Source: Alphaproteobacteria bacterium | GTDB taxonomy: Bacteria; Pseudomonadota; Alphaproteobacteria; CAAHEQ01; UBA3637 | Direction: 5' to 3' | NCBI GenBank assembly: GCA_017466695.1 | Contig: JAFTTR010000007.1 | Coordinates: 51,690-115,689 of the forward strand | DNA: 64,000 nucleotides | In this document: positions 33,550 to 43,042 of the stretch, in pieces | How positions within the stretch are numbered: the stretch's first letter is position 1 | How the letters are laid out: each line of letters begins with the position of its first letter | Program-made: the position numbers and the translations under genes | Notes under the pieces: model-generated | Databases searched by the model: none | The model's input: only the letters and a program-made list of their open reading frames with translations | Told to the model about the DNA's origin: nothing

Positions 33550-35142
33550 TTATAATGCGGTTTTTTTATTAAACGATAATCCTGTTTTTTTAACTGGTTG
33601 TGTGGAGGCAGAAGTTATCCCTGCTGGTGTTTGAGGTGTTGTTTTTTTCTTCATCTCTTTTGCAATAGATGTCCCTTCAAAAGGATCTTCCAACATTTCA
33701 AATCCATCTGGGGCTTCTCCCAATAACTCCGGTTTATTTGATGTATCAAGGCCACCTAACATTTTGCGCAAGTCATTGGCACTTGTTTGGTCGCTGATTA
33801 AATCTGTTAATTCACTTGGTAAGTTATCGTAAGCTGTTTTTAAGTCATTTTCAAGAGAGGTAATAAAGCGTTGCAATTTTTTAAGACCCTCTTGACGGAC
33901 AGATTCAATCGCTGGATAATATTTAGGAGCTGAAAGAACTTCTTGCACGTCTTTTTTTGTCTCTTCCATCAAATCAATTAAGAAACCGTAATGACGATAG
34001 GTGTAAATTTCCTTATTCCCAAGTGCAATGCATCTGGCATTTACCCAACATTGGACAGCATTTAAAAAGTCGACTTGATGGAAGGCTTTTTTCGCCATAA
34101 ATTCTTCTATTGTTTCGTTTTCTTGCTGTTTGTAAACAGGTTCTTGCCAGAATGAACCATCTTCGTCAAGGTACTCTTGGTTGTCGTAGCTGTCTTCGAA
34201 ACCATCTCCTGCAACGTACTCTTGGTTGTCGTAGCTGTCTTCGAAACCATCTCCTGCAATGTACTCTTGGTTGTCGTAGCTACTCTCTCGACCATCTCCC
34301 TCATGAACGCCATTGACGTCGTAGCTATCTTGGTAACCAGTATTTTCATAAGCGTTCCCATTATCGTAGCCGTCTTGGTAACCAGTGTTTTCATAAGTGT
34401 CATAAGTCCCATAAGTATCTTGTGTATCATTTTGATATGTCTCCTCTTGATAAGGGGGTTCTTCATAAGAAGGGTTGTATTCTTCTTGATAGGGCTCTTC
34501 ATAAGGAGCTTCTTGATAAGGCTCTTCATAAACTGGATCTGTTTGTTCATAAATGGCGTTTTCTATCTCTTCTTGAGAAGGCTCTTCATAGACGGCTTGC
34601 TCATTTTGAACATCAAAGTTTTGCTGATTTTCATCATAAGAAGGTTCTACCTCATCATAAGGGGCTTCTTGAGAAGGCTCTTCATAAGGGGGTTCTTGAT
34701 AAGCCTCTTCATAAACTGGGGCTTCAGTTTCGCTTAAAGGCGCTTCTTCTAAAGAGGGTTGTGCCTCCATAGAGGATTGAGTTTGTTGCTCAGCTTCTAA
34801 CTTTTCTTTTAATTGGTTAACGGCGTTTGTACCTGCTTCACCAAAAAAGTTCAACCAGTATGAGAGTGTTTCAACCCTTTGAGATACCTCTGCCACGTTT
34901 AAAGGTTCTTGACTTTGAAGATAAGATTGAATCTCTGTCCACGAAAGACTGGCGCCATAGTAATTATAAGCGTGATCAAGCTTTTCTTTTAAATGAGCAG
35001 GCAGGTTGGGTAACGTATCATAAATTTGCCCAGCCCAATCTTCACCAAGTTCTTGTTTGGCAACCAAAGTGAAGGCTTCCAATGTTGTTTGGTCTCCTGT
35101 ATAGGAAGAAAGTGCTTCTAATAACTTTGACGTATCGGCCAT
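33550..35142 (-). CDS. Large acidic protein with Glu/Tyr/Pro and DNQEY repeats
   Basis: 530 residues. An N-terminal domain of about 110 residues (helical, LLEALSSYTGDQTTLEAF), then about 240 residues of low complexity: first EEPYQEAPYEEP-like units, then SYDNQEY...AGDGFED units. A conserved-looking C-terminal domain follows (HQVDFLNAVQCWVNARCIAL, YRHYGFLIDLMEETKKDV) near residues 355-450. No signal peptide or TM helix is seen. The acidic, Tyr-rich middle is probably disordered. The gene is in the middle of the secretion-type operon; a cytosolic structural or adaptor role is a guess. Confidence 0.85.
   Translation of the reverse strand: MADTSKLLEALSSYTGDQTTLEAFTLVAKQELGEDWAGQIYDTLPNLPAHLKEKLDHAYNYYGASLSWTEIQSYLQSQEPLNVAEVSQRVETLSYWLNFFGEAGTNAVNQLKEKLEAEQQTQSSMEAQPSLEEAPLSETEAPVYEEAYQEPPYEEPSQEAPYDEVEPSYDENQQNFDVQNEQAVYEEPSQEEIENAIYEQTDPVYEEPYQEAPYEEPYQEEYNPSYEEPPYQEETYQNDTQDTYGTYDTYENTGYQDGYDNGNAYENTGYQDSYDVNGVHEGDGRESSYDNQEYIAGDGFEDSYDNQEYVAGDGFEDSYDNQEYLDEDGSFWQEPVYKQQENETIEEFMAKKAFHQVDFLNAVQCWVNARCIALGNKEIYTYRHYGFLIDLMEETKKDVQEVLSAPKYYPAIESVRQEGLKKLQRFITSLENDLKTAYDNLPSELTDLISDQTSANDLRKMLGGLDTSNKPELLGEAPDGFEMLEDPFEGTSIAKEMKKKTTPQTPAGITSASTQPVKKTGLSFNKKTAL
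34171..34306. repeat. 45-base tandem repeats within the acidic protein gene
   Basis: GTACTCTTGGTTGTCGTAGC recurs at 34171, 34216 and 34261, with the third unit diverging after about 25 bases. Each unit codes for 15 residues containing DNQEY. Copy number could vary between strains by slippage. Confidence 0.85.
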
Positions 35143-35160
35143 TTTGTCCCTATCTCTAGA

Positions 35161-36396
35161 TTAATCTTCTTGAATGTCAAACTCAGTTAAAATTTCATAT
35201 TCCTCTTCATTGATAGGCTCGGATTCATATGTTCTTTTCTTGCGAGATTTTTCTTTTTGAGGTGCTTCAACAGAAGGGGTTAATAAATCAAGTTCTTGTG
35301 TTTCCTCTTTCGGTGAAGCCTCTTTAACAACCTCTTTTAATAAAGGAAGAGCGTCTTTTTCAGCCTGTGGGGCTTTTTCCTGCTTTTCAGGTTTTTCAGC
35401 TTTTTCTTGCTTTGAAGGGGTATCTCCTTTCTTTTGAGAAGAGGCTTTTAACGAACTCATGGCTTGACGCACAACCCCAACAGGTTTGAGCTGAGATTGA
35501 ACCTCTTGCACTGTTTTTGAAAGTTCTTCAACCGTCTTTGAAAATAAACTGGATTGCATTTGAACCATTTTTTCAAGAGCAGTTTCCATCATTTGGCGTT
35601 GATTATCCAACAAAGCCATTGTGTCAGCTGTGTTCACTGGAGCGCTGACAGCTCCTTCAACTGTAACAGGCGTGGGTGTTTTCTCTAGCGTTTCTTTTAA
35701 CAATAAAATGGTTTCATTGAGCGTTTTTGCTTGATCTTCATTTGCTTTTTGCATTTGTTGAATGGCGTTTACAAGCGCTGTTGTTTGATTTTTAATCACG
35801 CTTGGATCGGTTGAGGTAGAACCACTTCCTTGAGGCGCTGAATAATCAAAATCTTCATCAGGGGAGGGGAGATATCCCTCATTTTTCATGATGGAAAAAT
35901 CAATATTTTCATTATCATATTCTTTGCCTTGTTTTCTTTGGGCTAAAAGATAGTCTAAATATTCACGAACAGCAGGCCCCCCAATGATGGTTGGTAAATA
36001 GTTAATCACATCATCTGACATTTGCATCAATTCTTTGTTGTAAGTGACGACATAGTCATCTCTAAAAGCAGATAAGGCTCTAAATTGATTAACCAATCGT
36101 TGCGCTGTTGTGGCAATAACTTCCTCTTTTTCTCTTTTTTTAAGAGCAAATTTGGAGAGAATTTCTTTTTGAGCCTCTTCAGGAATGGGGTCAAAAATAG
36201 ATGGCATTGGAATATATTCCCGTTCAGGAAGATCTTCCTCATTATAGTCTTTTTCTTCCTCTGGCGCATCTAAGTCTTTTTCAAAAAAGTCTTCTTCCTT
36301 AATATCTTCAAAAGGGGCGACTAATTCGTCATGACTTTTAGGTTCACCACCAAATGTTTCTTGATAAGAAGGATTTTTTTGTTCTGTCTCAGCCAT
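35161..36396 (-). CDS. Acidic coiled-coil protein of the secretion cluster
   Basis: 411 residues. An acidic N-terminus (EDFFEKDLDAPEEEKDYNEED), a helical block from about 85 to 150 (LKKREKEEVIATTAQRLVNQ, VINYLPTIIGGPAVREYLDY), a coiled-coil stretch near 200-300 (IQQMQKANEDQAKTLNETIL), then a Lys/Glu-rich tail. No signal peptide, no TM helix. Nothing in it fixes a function. It lies 18 bases upstream of the gene at 33550 and 43 bases downstream of the HTH regulator, so it belongs to that unit. Confidence 0.82.
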   Translation of the reverse strand: MAETEQKNPSYQETFGGEPKSHDELVAPFEDIKEEDFFEKDLDAPEEEKDYNEEDLPEREYIPMPSIFDPIPEEAQKEILSKFALKKREKEEVIATTAQRLVNQFRALSAFRDDYVVTYNKELMQMSDDVINYLPTIIGGPAVREYLDYLLAQRKQGKEYDNENIDFSIMKNEGYLPSPDEDFDYSAPQGSGSTSTDPSVIKNQTTALVNAIQQMQKANEDQAKTLNETILLLKETLEKTPTPVTVEGAVSAPVNTADTMALLDNQRQMMETALEKMVQMQSSLFSKTVEELSKTVQEVQSQLKPVGVVRQAMSSLKASSQKKGDTPSKQEKAEKPEKQEKAPQAEKDALPLLKEVVKEASPKEETQELDLLTPSVEAPQKEKSRKKRTYESEPINEEEYEILTEFDIQED

Positions 36397-36439
36397 TCTT
36401 TTTGCTCCTTTTTTTTGTGATTTGTTGTGTTTTTTTTGA

Positions 36440-37429
36440 TTAACTCATCATAATCATCACAACACGGTGCATTGATTCAAGCTCAGTTGTTGAAATGTTA
36501 ATGCTTTCCCCTTTGAATGGTAAGTTCAAACAAGGATGATCCCCGGAAGCTGATTGCAAAATACCAATGCGAACACGGTCATTTTCAATTGGTAAAACAG
36601 CGATATCCCCTTTGTTCGGTCTGCTACTTGGAGAAATAACTAAGACAGCATCTTTTGGAACAGCTACGCCCAAAATTTGTGTTTTTAAGCGAATGGCATA
36701 CATGTCTTTGTCATAGGATAAAGTGGAAGGACATAAGACGGAGCCCACAGATTGATTTTTATTGACTTGAATAATTCCCCCTTCTTCTGGGAAACCATAA
36801 ATTGGAACAGAAAATTCTTGAGAATCAGCTGTTCTAATCATAAAACGGCTCACAGGTAAGTCGTTATACCCACCCTTAGAAGTGTAAATGCCTGTTTTCC
36901 CCTCATGTTGTTTAAGTTCATCTAAAGCACCAGACATATCCAATTCGTAAATTTTAAGTTGTAAATCTGTTTCAGACAAACCAAGCGCATGAGCAATATC
37001 TTTGAATGTTTTTTCATCCACTTCACGTTGGCCCATTTCAATCCGGTGGTAAACAGAAAGAGTCATTTTGGAACCTTTGGCAACATCATGCAGTGTCAAG
37101 CCTTTTTCCCCCCGTAAATAGCGAAGACCAGCGCCTAATGTTTTAAGTCCAGAACCGGAATTGATTTTTTGACGGCGTTCTTGTTCACGCTTCCAAGCCT
37201 TGATAACTTCAGGTTGTGAGGATCTTTCACTCACAAAAAGCGATTCGCTTGGACAGTTTAAAAATTGAGAGATTTTTTTAAGTTGAACTTCGTCAACTCG
37301 GCGATATCCTTTTTCAATTTTTGAGATGGCAGAAAGGCTTAAATTTAAAGCATCAGCCAAGCTTTTCATCGTCTTACCACGAACACGGCGAAACATTCTG
37401 ATTTGGTTTGGGAAAATAATCTCTTCCAT
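36440..37429 (-). CDS. Double-HTH (XRE) regulator with a LexA/S24-like C-terminal domain
   Basis: 329 residues from ATG 37429 (AAAGGAGCC before it), not from an upstream in-frame codon at 37474. There are two XRE-type HTH domains, at about 5-65 (SLADALNLSLSAISKIEKG) and 105-165 (TLHDVAKGSKMTLSVYHRIE). The C-terminal half resembles the S24/LexA fold (MYAIRLKTQILGVAVPKDA, SRPNKGDIAVLPIE), but the nucleophile motif and the Lys dyad are not clear, so self-cleavage is doubtful. It is probably the regulator of the operon that follows, or of the neighbouring VirB6-like unit. Two HTH domains in one chain could bind a tandem or looped operator. Confidence 0.82.
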   Translation of the reverse strand: MEEIIFPNQIRMFRRVRGKTMKSLADALNLSLSAISKIEKGYRRVDEVQLKKISQFLNCPSESLFVSERSSQPEVIKAWKREQERRQKINSGSGLKTLGAGLRYLRGEKGLTLHDVAKGSKMTLSVYHRIEMGQREVDEKTFKDIAHALGLSETDLQLKIYELDMSGALDELKQHEGKTGIYTSKGGYNDLPVSRFMIRTADSQEFSVPIYGFPEEGGIIQVNKNQSVGSVLCPSTLSYDKDMYAIRLKTQILGVAVPKDAVLVISPSSRPNKGDIAVLPIENDRVRIGILQSASGDHPCLNLPFKGESINISTTELESMHRVVMIMMS

Positions 37430-37465
37430 GATAGGCTCCTTTTGTTTTTGATTTTTGTTTTTTCC

Positions 37466-37494
37466 ACTATACACTAAAAAAAACTAGATGAAAA
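37466..37494 (-). promoter_or_regulatory. Possible promoter of the HTH regulator operon
   Basis: On the minus strand TTTTCA (37489-37494), 17 bases, TATAGT (37466-37471). It lies behind the terminator at 37586, so the regulator and the four genes after it would be a transcription unit of their own. Confidence 0.5.
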
Positions 37495-37585
37495 TAGACA
37501 AAATACATTTTTTTTAAATTTTTTTAATTTTTTATGTTTTTTTTAAGAAAAGAAGAGATTTTAAAAAATGTGTTTTTCTTTCAAT

Positions 37586-37619
37586 AAAAAAACTCTCCCT
37601 AAAAAGAGAGAGTTTTTTT
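37586..37619 (-). terminator. Terminator after the VirB6-like operon
   Basis: Minus-strand stem ACTCTC/GAGAGT around a loop, with A and T runs on both sides. It lies just after the stop of the third VirB6-like gene and separates it from the regulator. Confidence 0.75.
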
Positions 37620-37624
37620 TGTTA

Positions 37625-39709
37625 CTAGACACTGGTATCCCAACGTTCCCTATGTCTTTGTTTTTCACCATCTGTTTCCTCGATACTTCCAGCGTCTTCA
37701 AAAACGTCTTTGGCTCTATGATCGTCCTTATCGTAAGGTTTATCAGGTGTACCTTTTTGTTGTGTCGCTGGCATACCCCCAGGTTGATATTTAGCTGCAT
37801 TGGCATTTGCTTGTCTTAAGATGTCTTCACCTGCATATTCATTGCCCCCAACAACCTGGCCATTCCCATCACGTTTCAAAACTTTTAAAGCCTTGCCAGC
37901 AAGGAAGGAGCCACCACCCAAGGCAGCTTTTGTTGCTTTGGAAGCTTTTTGTGTCGCAGTAACAAGACTGGATGACAAGTTCTGTGTATCGTTTGTGTTG
38001 AGCGTCCAAGAGTTTGTGATTTGCTCTGCCAATTCGGATGACCCAGATAAAACAGAGATGCAAATATATGAAAAGGCCGTCATTGTTAAAATACTTAAGA
38101 AGGTGTAATCGTCAACGGCGTTGCCCACCAATTGGTTGACCACGTCCCCTGCGCCTTCAGCATTGGCTAATTTTTCAACAATGTTAGAGCCTGCCATCAC
38201 ATCTGTCATCATACTGGAGTTAGAGCTAAAGAAGAGTTGAATGAAGGAGGCTACAGAGGTATCTGGCATTAAAATTGAAAAACCAATAATCATCATGGTT
38301 GACAAGATGGATACAATTAAAATGGTCCCCATGGCAAAGACGATTAATTGCCAAGCTTTTGTTGCATAGCTTCTCGATATTTTAAAAGCAAAGGCGACAA
38401 TAAAAAGTGGCATCAAAACAAAGACAACCCCAAGCTTAAAGACGGACGCCATGATAAAGTATCCCACTAAGAACGTAAAGATACTAAAGATAATCACCAG
38501 CGTATACCCTGTGAATGTCAAGGATATATTCGGACCTGAAAATTGCGTGATACGAGATAAAATAGGCAGTTGTCCTAATGATTGAGGCGTAGTTCTTCCT
38601 AAACAAATCATCACTTGCCCTAAAGTAATCATCGGCGCTGCTTGGCGATAAGTGGAACAGGTGACACACAAAATCCCATTAATGGAGGCTGAATCAATGA
38701 ATTGCCCAGTGGTAACTTCTTTATTGATTGCTTTTTTCATATCTTCACAATAGTTACATTTACTAGAAGCTGAAATACCAATCGCTTTGATAATCTTGTT
38801 ATAAAGGTTATTACTGCCTCCCATGTTGCTTTGAGCAATTTCAGAAAAACGCATCCCCAGTGCTGCCGAATAGGTGATAAACGGCGATATGGTTGCCTGA
38901 TAAAATTGAACCAGTGGGGCGTGCAAAATCAAAGCAATAATTATCACAATAATGGTTTGATTGAGGATTTTGGTGAAAAATTCAGCGAACTTTTCAAACC
39001 CAAATTTAGCAAAAGAAACCAAAATTGTAATAGCTAGCCACATCAAATAAATGGAAGCTAAAAGAAGCTTTGCCCCCTCATTGATTTTTTTATAAGATCT
39101 GATAGATACTTTTTGAATGGCTGCAATGATGGTGCTTGTAACATCACAAGGCCAACACTTATTTTTATTGGCAATGCCTTTTAAAATCACTTCTGTGGTT
39201 GAACAAGTCGCTTTTTGAGATTTTAAAATAGCGTTGGAATTTTCAACATACTTAAGGGCACAGTCAGCAGCAGAGTTATTCCCCCCAAAGACGCCCCCTG
39301 AGCTTACTGGGTCCCCATATTTGTAAAAATAGTCAAGAACCCCACTGGCTTTGGCAAGGGTTCCAAGATCAAATTCTTTATTCCCTTCCATTTCATTGCA
39401 AATTTCAGTTCCAGCCCTTGTTGCTGCGGCAAGGTCCGTAAAATGGATTTGGTTTTCGTTCACTTCAGGTCCTTTGATAGCATAAGCTGGATTTGCAAGG
39501 ATGAGAAGCGCTAAAAATGGGAGGATGAATAGTTTTATTTTCTTTATTTTTACTACCCAGAAGAAAAAACCACAAACAATTAAGAAAGAGAGCGCATATA
39601 AAACGAAAGGAACATATTGAAGGGCAGGGAGGGACACGCCTTCAAGCTCTGAAATGCCAAGGATAAAGAAGATTAAGATTGCTATTTTTAATAATTTTAA
39701 TATCTTCAT
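37625..39709 (-). CDS. VirB6/TrbL-like polytopic protein (third of three)
   Basis: 694 residues. Two TM helices at the N-terminus, then a periplasmic-type segment of about 100 residues with several Cys, a CWPC motif near residue 185, about six TM helices between 200 and 560, and a polar C-terminal tail of 130 residues. The arrangement (TM bundle with ALGMRFSEIAQSN region and large loops) agrees with VirB6/TrbL, the inner-membrane channel subunit of type IV secretion systems. The loop between TM helices contains further Cys (KCNYCEDM, LCVTCS), more than in typical VirB6. It follows its paralogue at 39726 by 16 bases. RBS AAGAGGT. Confidence 0.78.
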   Translation of the reverse strand: MKILKLLKIAILIFFILGISELEGVSLPALQYVPFVLYALSFLIVCGFFFWVVKIKKIKLFILPFLALLILANPAYAIKGPEVNENQIHFTDLAAATRAGTEICNEMEGNKEFDLGTLAKASGVLDYFYKYGDPVSSGGVFGGNNSAADCALKYVENSNAILKSQKATCSTTEVILKGIANKNKCWPCDVTSTIIAAIQKVSIRSYKKINEGAKLLLASIYLMWLAITILVSFAKFGFEKFAEFFTKILNQTIIVIIIALILHAPLVQFYQATISPFITYSAALGMRFSEIAQSNMGGSNNLYNKIIKAIGISASSKCNYCEDMKKAINKEVTTGQFIDSASINGILCVTCSTYRQAAPMITLGQVMICLGRTTPQSLGQLPILSRITQFSGPNISLTFTGYTLVIIFSIFTFLVGYFIMASVFKLGVVFVLMPLFIVAFAFKISRSYATKAWQLIVFAMGTILIVSILSTMMIIGFSILMPDTSVASFIQLFFSSNSSMMTDVMAGSNIVEKLANAEGAGDVVNQLVGNAVDDYTFLSILTMTAFSYICISVLSGSSELAEQITNSWTLNTNDTQNLSSSLVTATQKASKATKAALGGGSFLAGKALKVLKRDGNGQVVGGNEYAGEDILRQANANAAKYQPGGMPATQQKGTPDKPYDKDDHRAKDVFEDAGSIEETDGEKQRHRERWDTSV

Positions 39710-39725
39710 TTTAACCTCTTTTCAT

Positions 39726-41018
39726 TTATTTCGAGGAGGCCCCTGCGGCAGCTCGTTTTTCTGCCTCAGTCATACCACCATCACCTGCACCATCTGTAAC
39801 CCAACCAGCCGAATCTTTTGCAATATCTTTTGCCCCTGAAGCCATCATCCCTTTGCCAACAGCTCCCATGACGCCGGTCCCAGCTAAGGCACCTCCAATG
39901 GCAATTTTGCCCACATTTTTTGCCACATTTGCTGCTCTTGAGAATGTTCTTAAAATAACGCTCCTATTCATTTCACCAATGAAGAAGCTGGTGATGTTTG
40001 GCACGTCATTGGTCAGTTTGAACATGGCATAAACCAATCCCAAAAGGGCAAGACCATTGTTACTCATATTATTCAAGCCGGCCAGCAGGGCTGGATCAAA
40101 CATGGATCTTGTAATTGAGAAGGTGTCAGAATATTCTTCAATAATTGCAATGATAATTGAAACATAAATACACGTTACCAATACTTGCGCTACCCCTTGG
40201 AAGAAGATTTTGAAACTTTCGGCAATGTAGCTTTTTGTTGCAGGGAAAACCCAGCCAGTCATAAAGAAAGGATACATAATCAAAACAAATCCAATGGAAA
40301 TGAACCCTTCCAAAATAATAAGGGGGAAGAAGAGCATAAAATAGAAGAACATGCTCATAATCAATAACCCTGTGATAACAGACATAACCTCGAAATGAAG
40401 CATCATTCTGGCGCCTAAGAAGAAGCCACTCTTGAAGTGTAAGTAGAGTTGATAAACAATCTCTTGTAATTGAGAGCCGATATTCCTTGTAAAGATGGTG
40501 TAGTTCTTGTCAATGTCAGAGAAGGGGACTTTTAACCAATCGCTCTTAGACCCAATAATAGAGGTGGCAAGGTTTGTGAAACTTTCTAACACTGGTGTAA
40601 CGAATAAGTCCAAAATATAAAGCATAAAGCTTGGATTGGAAAGAATAATCCCAACCACAATGGCTTTAAAAATAACACTTGTGATTTTAGGAATATAATC
40701 TTTCATATTGGGTTCTTTTAAAGAAACAACCATTTTCCCAATCGTGAAAGTTAACCAAAAAAGAAGACCCATTCCTAACAAAATAGAAGCTAATAGAGAA
40801 GATGTTCTGTAGGTATTGGCAAAAGCAGAACCAATGGCTTCCCACACCACTTTGAACATGGAACAAACCCAACATCCCCCTGAGGCAAAGACACTTGCCA
40901 TGGTGAGGTTTTCAGGCGTTAACCCCAACGAACCACACCCCGTTAATAAAAACAAGGGGGCGAGTGTCAAGCAAAGATAAAGAGCCTTTTTATATGTTGT
41001 TTTTGGACTTTTCATCAT
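39726..41018 (-). CDS. VirB6/TrbL-like lipoprotein-type polytopic protein (second of three)
   Basis: 430 residues from ATG 41018, with GAGG six bases before it; an upstream ATG at 41033 in the same frame is also possible. The first 28 residues are a signal peptide with lipobox LLTGC. A CWVC motif follows at about 49-52, then about seven TM segments. The C-terminus is Gly/Ala-rich and polar (GGALAGTGVMGAVGKGMMAS). The middle (SFFIGEMNRSVILR) is like other members of VirB6/TrbL. A lipidated VirB6-like protein is unusual. Confidence 0.76.
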   Translation of the reverse strand: MMKSPKTTYKKALYLCLTLAPLFLLTGCGSLGLTPENLTMASVFASGGCWVCSMFKVVWEAIGSAFANTYRTSSLLASILLGMGLLFWLTFTIGKMVVSLKEPNMKDYIPKITSVIFKAIVVGIILSNPSFMLYILDLFVTPVLESFTNLATSIIGSKSDWLKVPFSDIDKNYTIFTRNIGSQLQEIVYQLYLHFKSGFFLGARMMLHFEVMSVITGLLIMSMFFYFMLFFPLIILEGFISIGFVLIMYPFFMTGWVFPATKSYIAESFKIFFQGVAQVLVTCIYVSIIIAIIEEYSDTFSITRSMFDPALLAGLNNMSNNGLALLGLVYAMFKLTNDVPNITSFFIGEMNRSVILRTFSRAANVAKNVGKIAIGGALAGTGVMGAVGKGMMASGAKDIAKDSAGWVTDGAGDGGMTEAEKRAAAGASSK

Positions 41019-41044
41019 CGTCTCCCTCTTCATTTATCCTTGTT

Positions 41045-42805
41045 TTATTTTTTAGGAGCTGGTTTTTGTGGTTTAGGTGCTCCCTCACCTTGAGTTCCAC
41101 TCCCTTGAGTTCCACTCCCTTGGGTTCCACCTTTTTGTTTGTTAAGGAAATTGTTGTACTCTGTAGCTGTTGCATTCGGATTATCTACCAAGAATTTGCA
41201 AGCATCCCATTGTTTTTGAAGTTCTGCTTTTTTCTTTGGATCTGTTTCCTCTTGAATTCTTTCAGCTAAGCGATCCATACGATTTTTAGCGTTTTCATTT
41301 CTCTCTTTTTTAAGAGCAGTATATTCAGCGTCTTGACTTGATGTGCGAGGATTTTTTTCCAACGCAGCCATTTTTTGGTTGCTATCGGTAACAGTATCTG
41401 CTCTCTTTTTATCTTGGTAACTACCACCCAGCCAGTCTGGTAATGAAGACCCTTGAACAGATTTATGCGCCGATTTACCCATACTCATCATGTCTTTAAT
41501 ATTACCACCTGCCAAAGCCAAGGAGGCGCCCCCTAAAGCAGCACCCACTTTACCCATGGAGCTAATACCTTGACCAACAGCTTTGTCCATCCCTTCGCCA
41601 ATACTGGTTCCATAAGATTTGACAATTTGTGTTGCAATGTTGGAAGAGTTTTTGACCAAAGAAGTGGCCAAAGTTCCCAAAGCAAAGGTTTGTAACACGG
41701 CTGGGTTAATCAAATTCATTTGTCCTGTGGCAAGCATATCAAGCCCACCTAAGAGTAAAAGAATAATCGCTTCTTTATCTGGAAGCATACTTTCCAAAAT
41801 TTCAAATGTAATGACTAAAACAACCCCTAAACAGATAATACAAGCACAGCAGTTTAAAAGCATTTCCCACGCATTTTTAGTATAGTTTGCTGTGGCAGGG
41901 AAAATCCATAAAATAATCCATAACGGCGTGAGCGCTGCCACAAAGGTCAGACGCACCATCACGTCAATCAATTTAAACGGAACGGCTAGATAAACACCAA
42001 AGTAAGCAGCTAAAATGGTAAAGCCGACAATCATTAATTGGAAGTTTGGAATAATGGATAAATAAGCGTCAGCAAATGAAATTAAAATAATGACAGCTCC
42101 AATAATCATCCCAGCGATAAGGGAGGCGCTTGTTAATTTTAAAATACCAATGAGTTGGTCTCGAATCTGGTTGGAGAACGCCATTGTCCCCCCTTCATTT
42201 AAAATCTCAGCTGTAACCGTTGGCATAAAGCCAGAGCCATCTTTACTTCCACCCAGAAGCTTGGTTGTTAGCTCTGTAACTGTATTCGCGTTTCGTTGGG
42301 TCATCAGTTCATGTGTTAAGGCAAGAGAGTAGGCAAGGAAAGGAGAAATCAAATAGTGATACATTTGAACTGTCCCAAACAAAAAGGCAGCTGCAATCAT
42401 GGCGCGTCCCATATGTTTGAACAATTCCCCTAAGAATTGCATTAAGTCGACTTCTTGCAATTTAACAACGGTTGAACCAATCTTAAACGCAAGATAAAAT
42501 AAAAGACCTACGCCAAGGAGAAGTAAAAAGTCATTCCTTAAAGAGGTTGCAACGTTTGTGGCCAGTTTGTTCATAATGTCAAAGAGAGTTTTATAAAGGT
42601 CACAAAACCAGCAAAAACCTGCAGCACCAAAACCAAAAAGAGAAATAACAATCCCAATAAGGACGCCCCCGGCACCGGCACCAGCCAAGGCTGCACCACC
42701 CAGACCACCTACCACGTTACCCCAGCCGGCATAGGTGACTTTGACAAATAAAATAATGCCTAGAAAGATGGCGAAAAATTTTAAAAGTGGAATAAATTTT
42801 TTCAT
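41045..42805 (-). CDS. VirB6/TrbL-like polytopic protein (first of three)
   Basis: 586 residues from ATG 42805 (GGGAG before it). Signal-like first helix (ends KVTYAGWGN), a Gly/Ala-rich region, then a CWFC motif at about 65-68 followed by six to seven TM segments with the family's NYTKNAWEMLLNC stretch. The last 190 residues are soluble, charged and helical, and end in short repeats of GTQGSGTQGSGTQGEG. Probably the inner-membrane channel of a type IV-like system. First gene of a three-gene unit that ends at 37586. Confidence 0.8.
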   Translation of the reverse strand: MKKFIPLLKFFAIFLGIILFVKVTYAGWGNVVGGLGGAALAGAGAGGVLIGIVISLFGFGAAGFCWFCDLYKTLFDIMNKLATNVATSLRNDFLLLLGVGLLFYLAFKIGSTVVKLQEVDLMQFLGELFKHMGRAMIAAAFLFGTVQMYHYLISPFLAYSLALTHELMTQRNANTVTELTTKLLGGSKDGSGFMPTVTAEILNEGGTMAFSNQIRDQLIGILKLTSASLIAGMIIGAVIILISFADAYLSIIPNFQLMIVGFTILAAYFGVYLAVPFKLIDVMVRLTFVAALTPLWIILWIFPATANYTKNAWEMLLNCCACIICLGVVLVITFEILESMLPDKEAIILLLLGGLDMLATGQMNLINPAVLQTFALGTLATSLVKNSSNIATQIVKSYGTSIGEGMDKAVGQGISSMGKVGAALGGASLALAGGNIKDMMSMGKSAHKSVQGSSLPDWLGGSYQDKKRADTVTDSNQKMAALEKNPRTSSQDAEYTALKKERNENAKNRMDRLAERIQEETDPKKKAELQKQWDACKFLVDNPNATATEYNNFLNKQKGGTQGSGTQGSGTQGEGAPKPQKPAPKK

Positions 42806-42851
42806 AACAAAACTCCCTGACCTTTTTATAAAAAAATAGAACCCTATATAC

Positions 42852-42874
42852 ATTATAGCATACTTTTTCAAAAA
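42852..42874 (-). promoter_or_regulatory. Extended -10 promoter of the VirB6-like operon
   Basis: Minus strand TATGC followed by TATAAT (42852-42857). A TTG-rich -35 area lies 15-18 bases upstream. The transcript would begin about 40 bases before ATG 42805. The same TATGCTATAAT string is used by the divergent gene at 43774. Confidence 0.6.
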
Positions 42875-43042
42875 ACAACATAAAAATTTAAAAACTTTCA
42901 TTTAAAAAAATAAAAAATGGGGGAGGTATTTTTTTCTTTTTTTGCTTTTAAAAAATTATTCTAAATGTGTTAAAATTTAAAAAAGAGTAGATTTTTTTTT
43001 GAAGCTGTTGTAAAATTAAAAAAACAAAAAAAGGAGATGCTT

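Noticed and set aside
34107..34772. Several frames on both strands in the repeat part of the acidic protein gene
   Set aside because: They come from the 45-base and GAA-rich repeats being open in other frames; products are extreme in composition.
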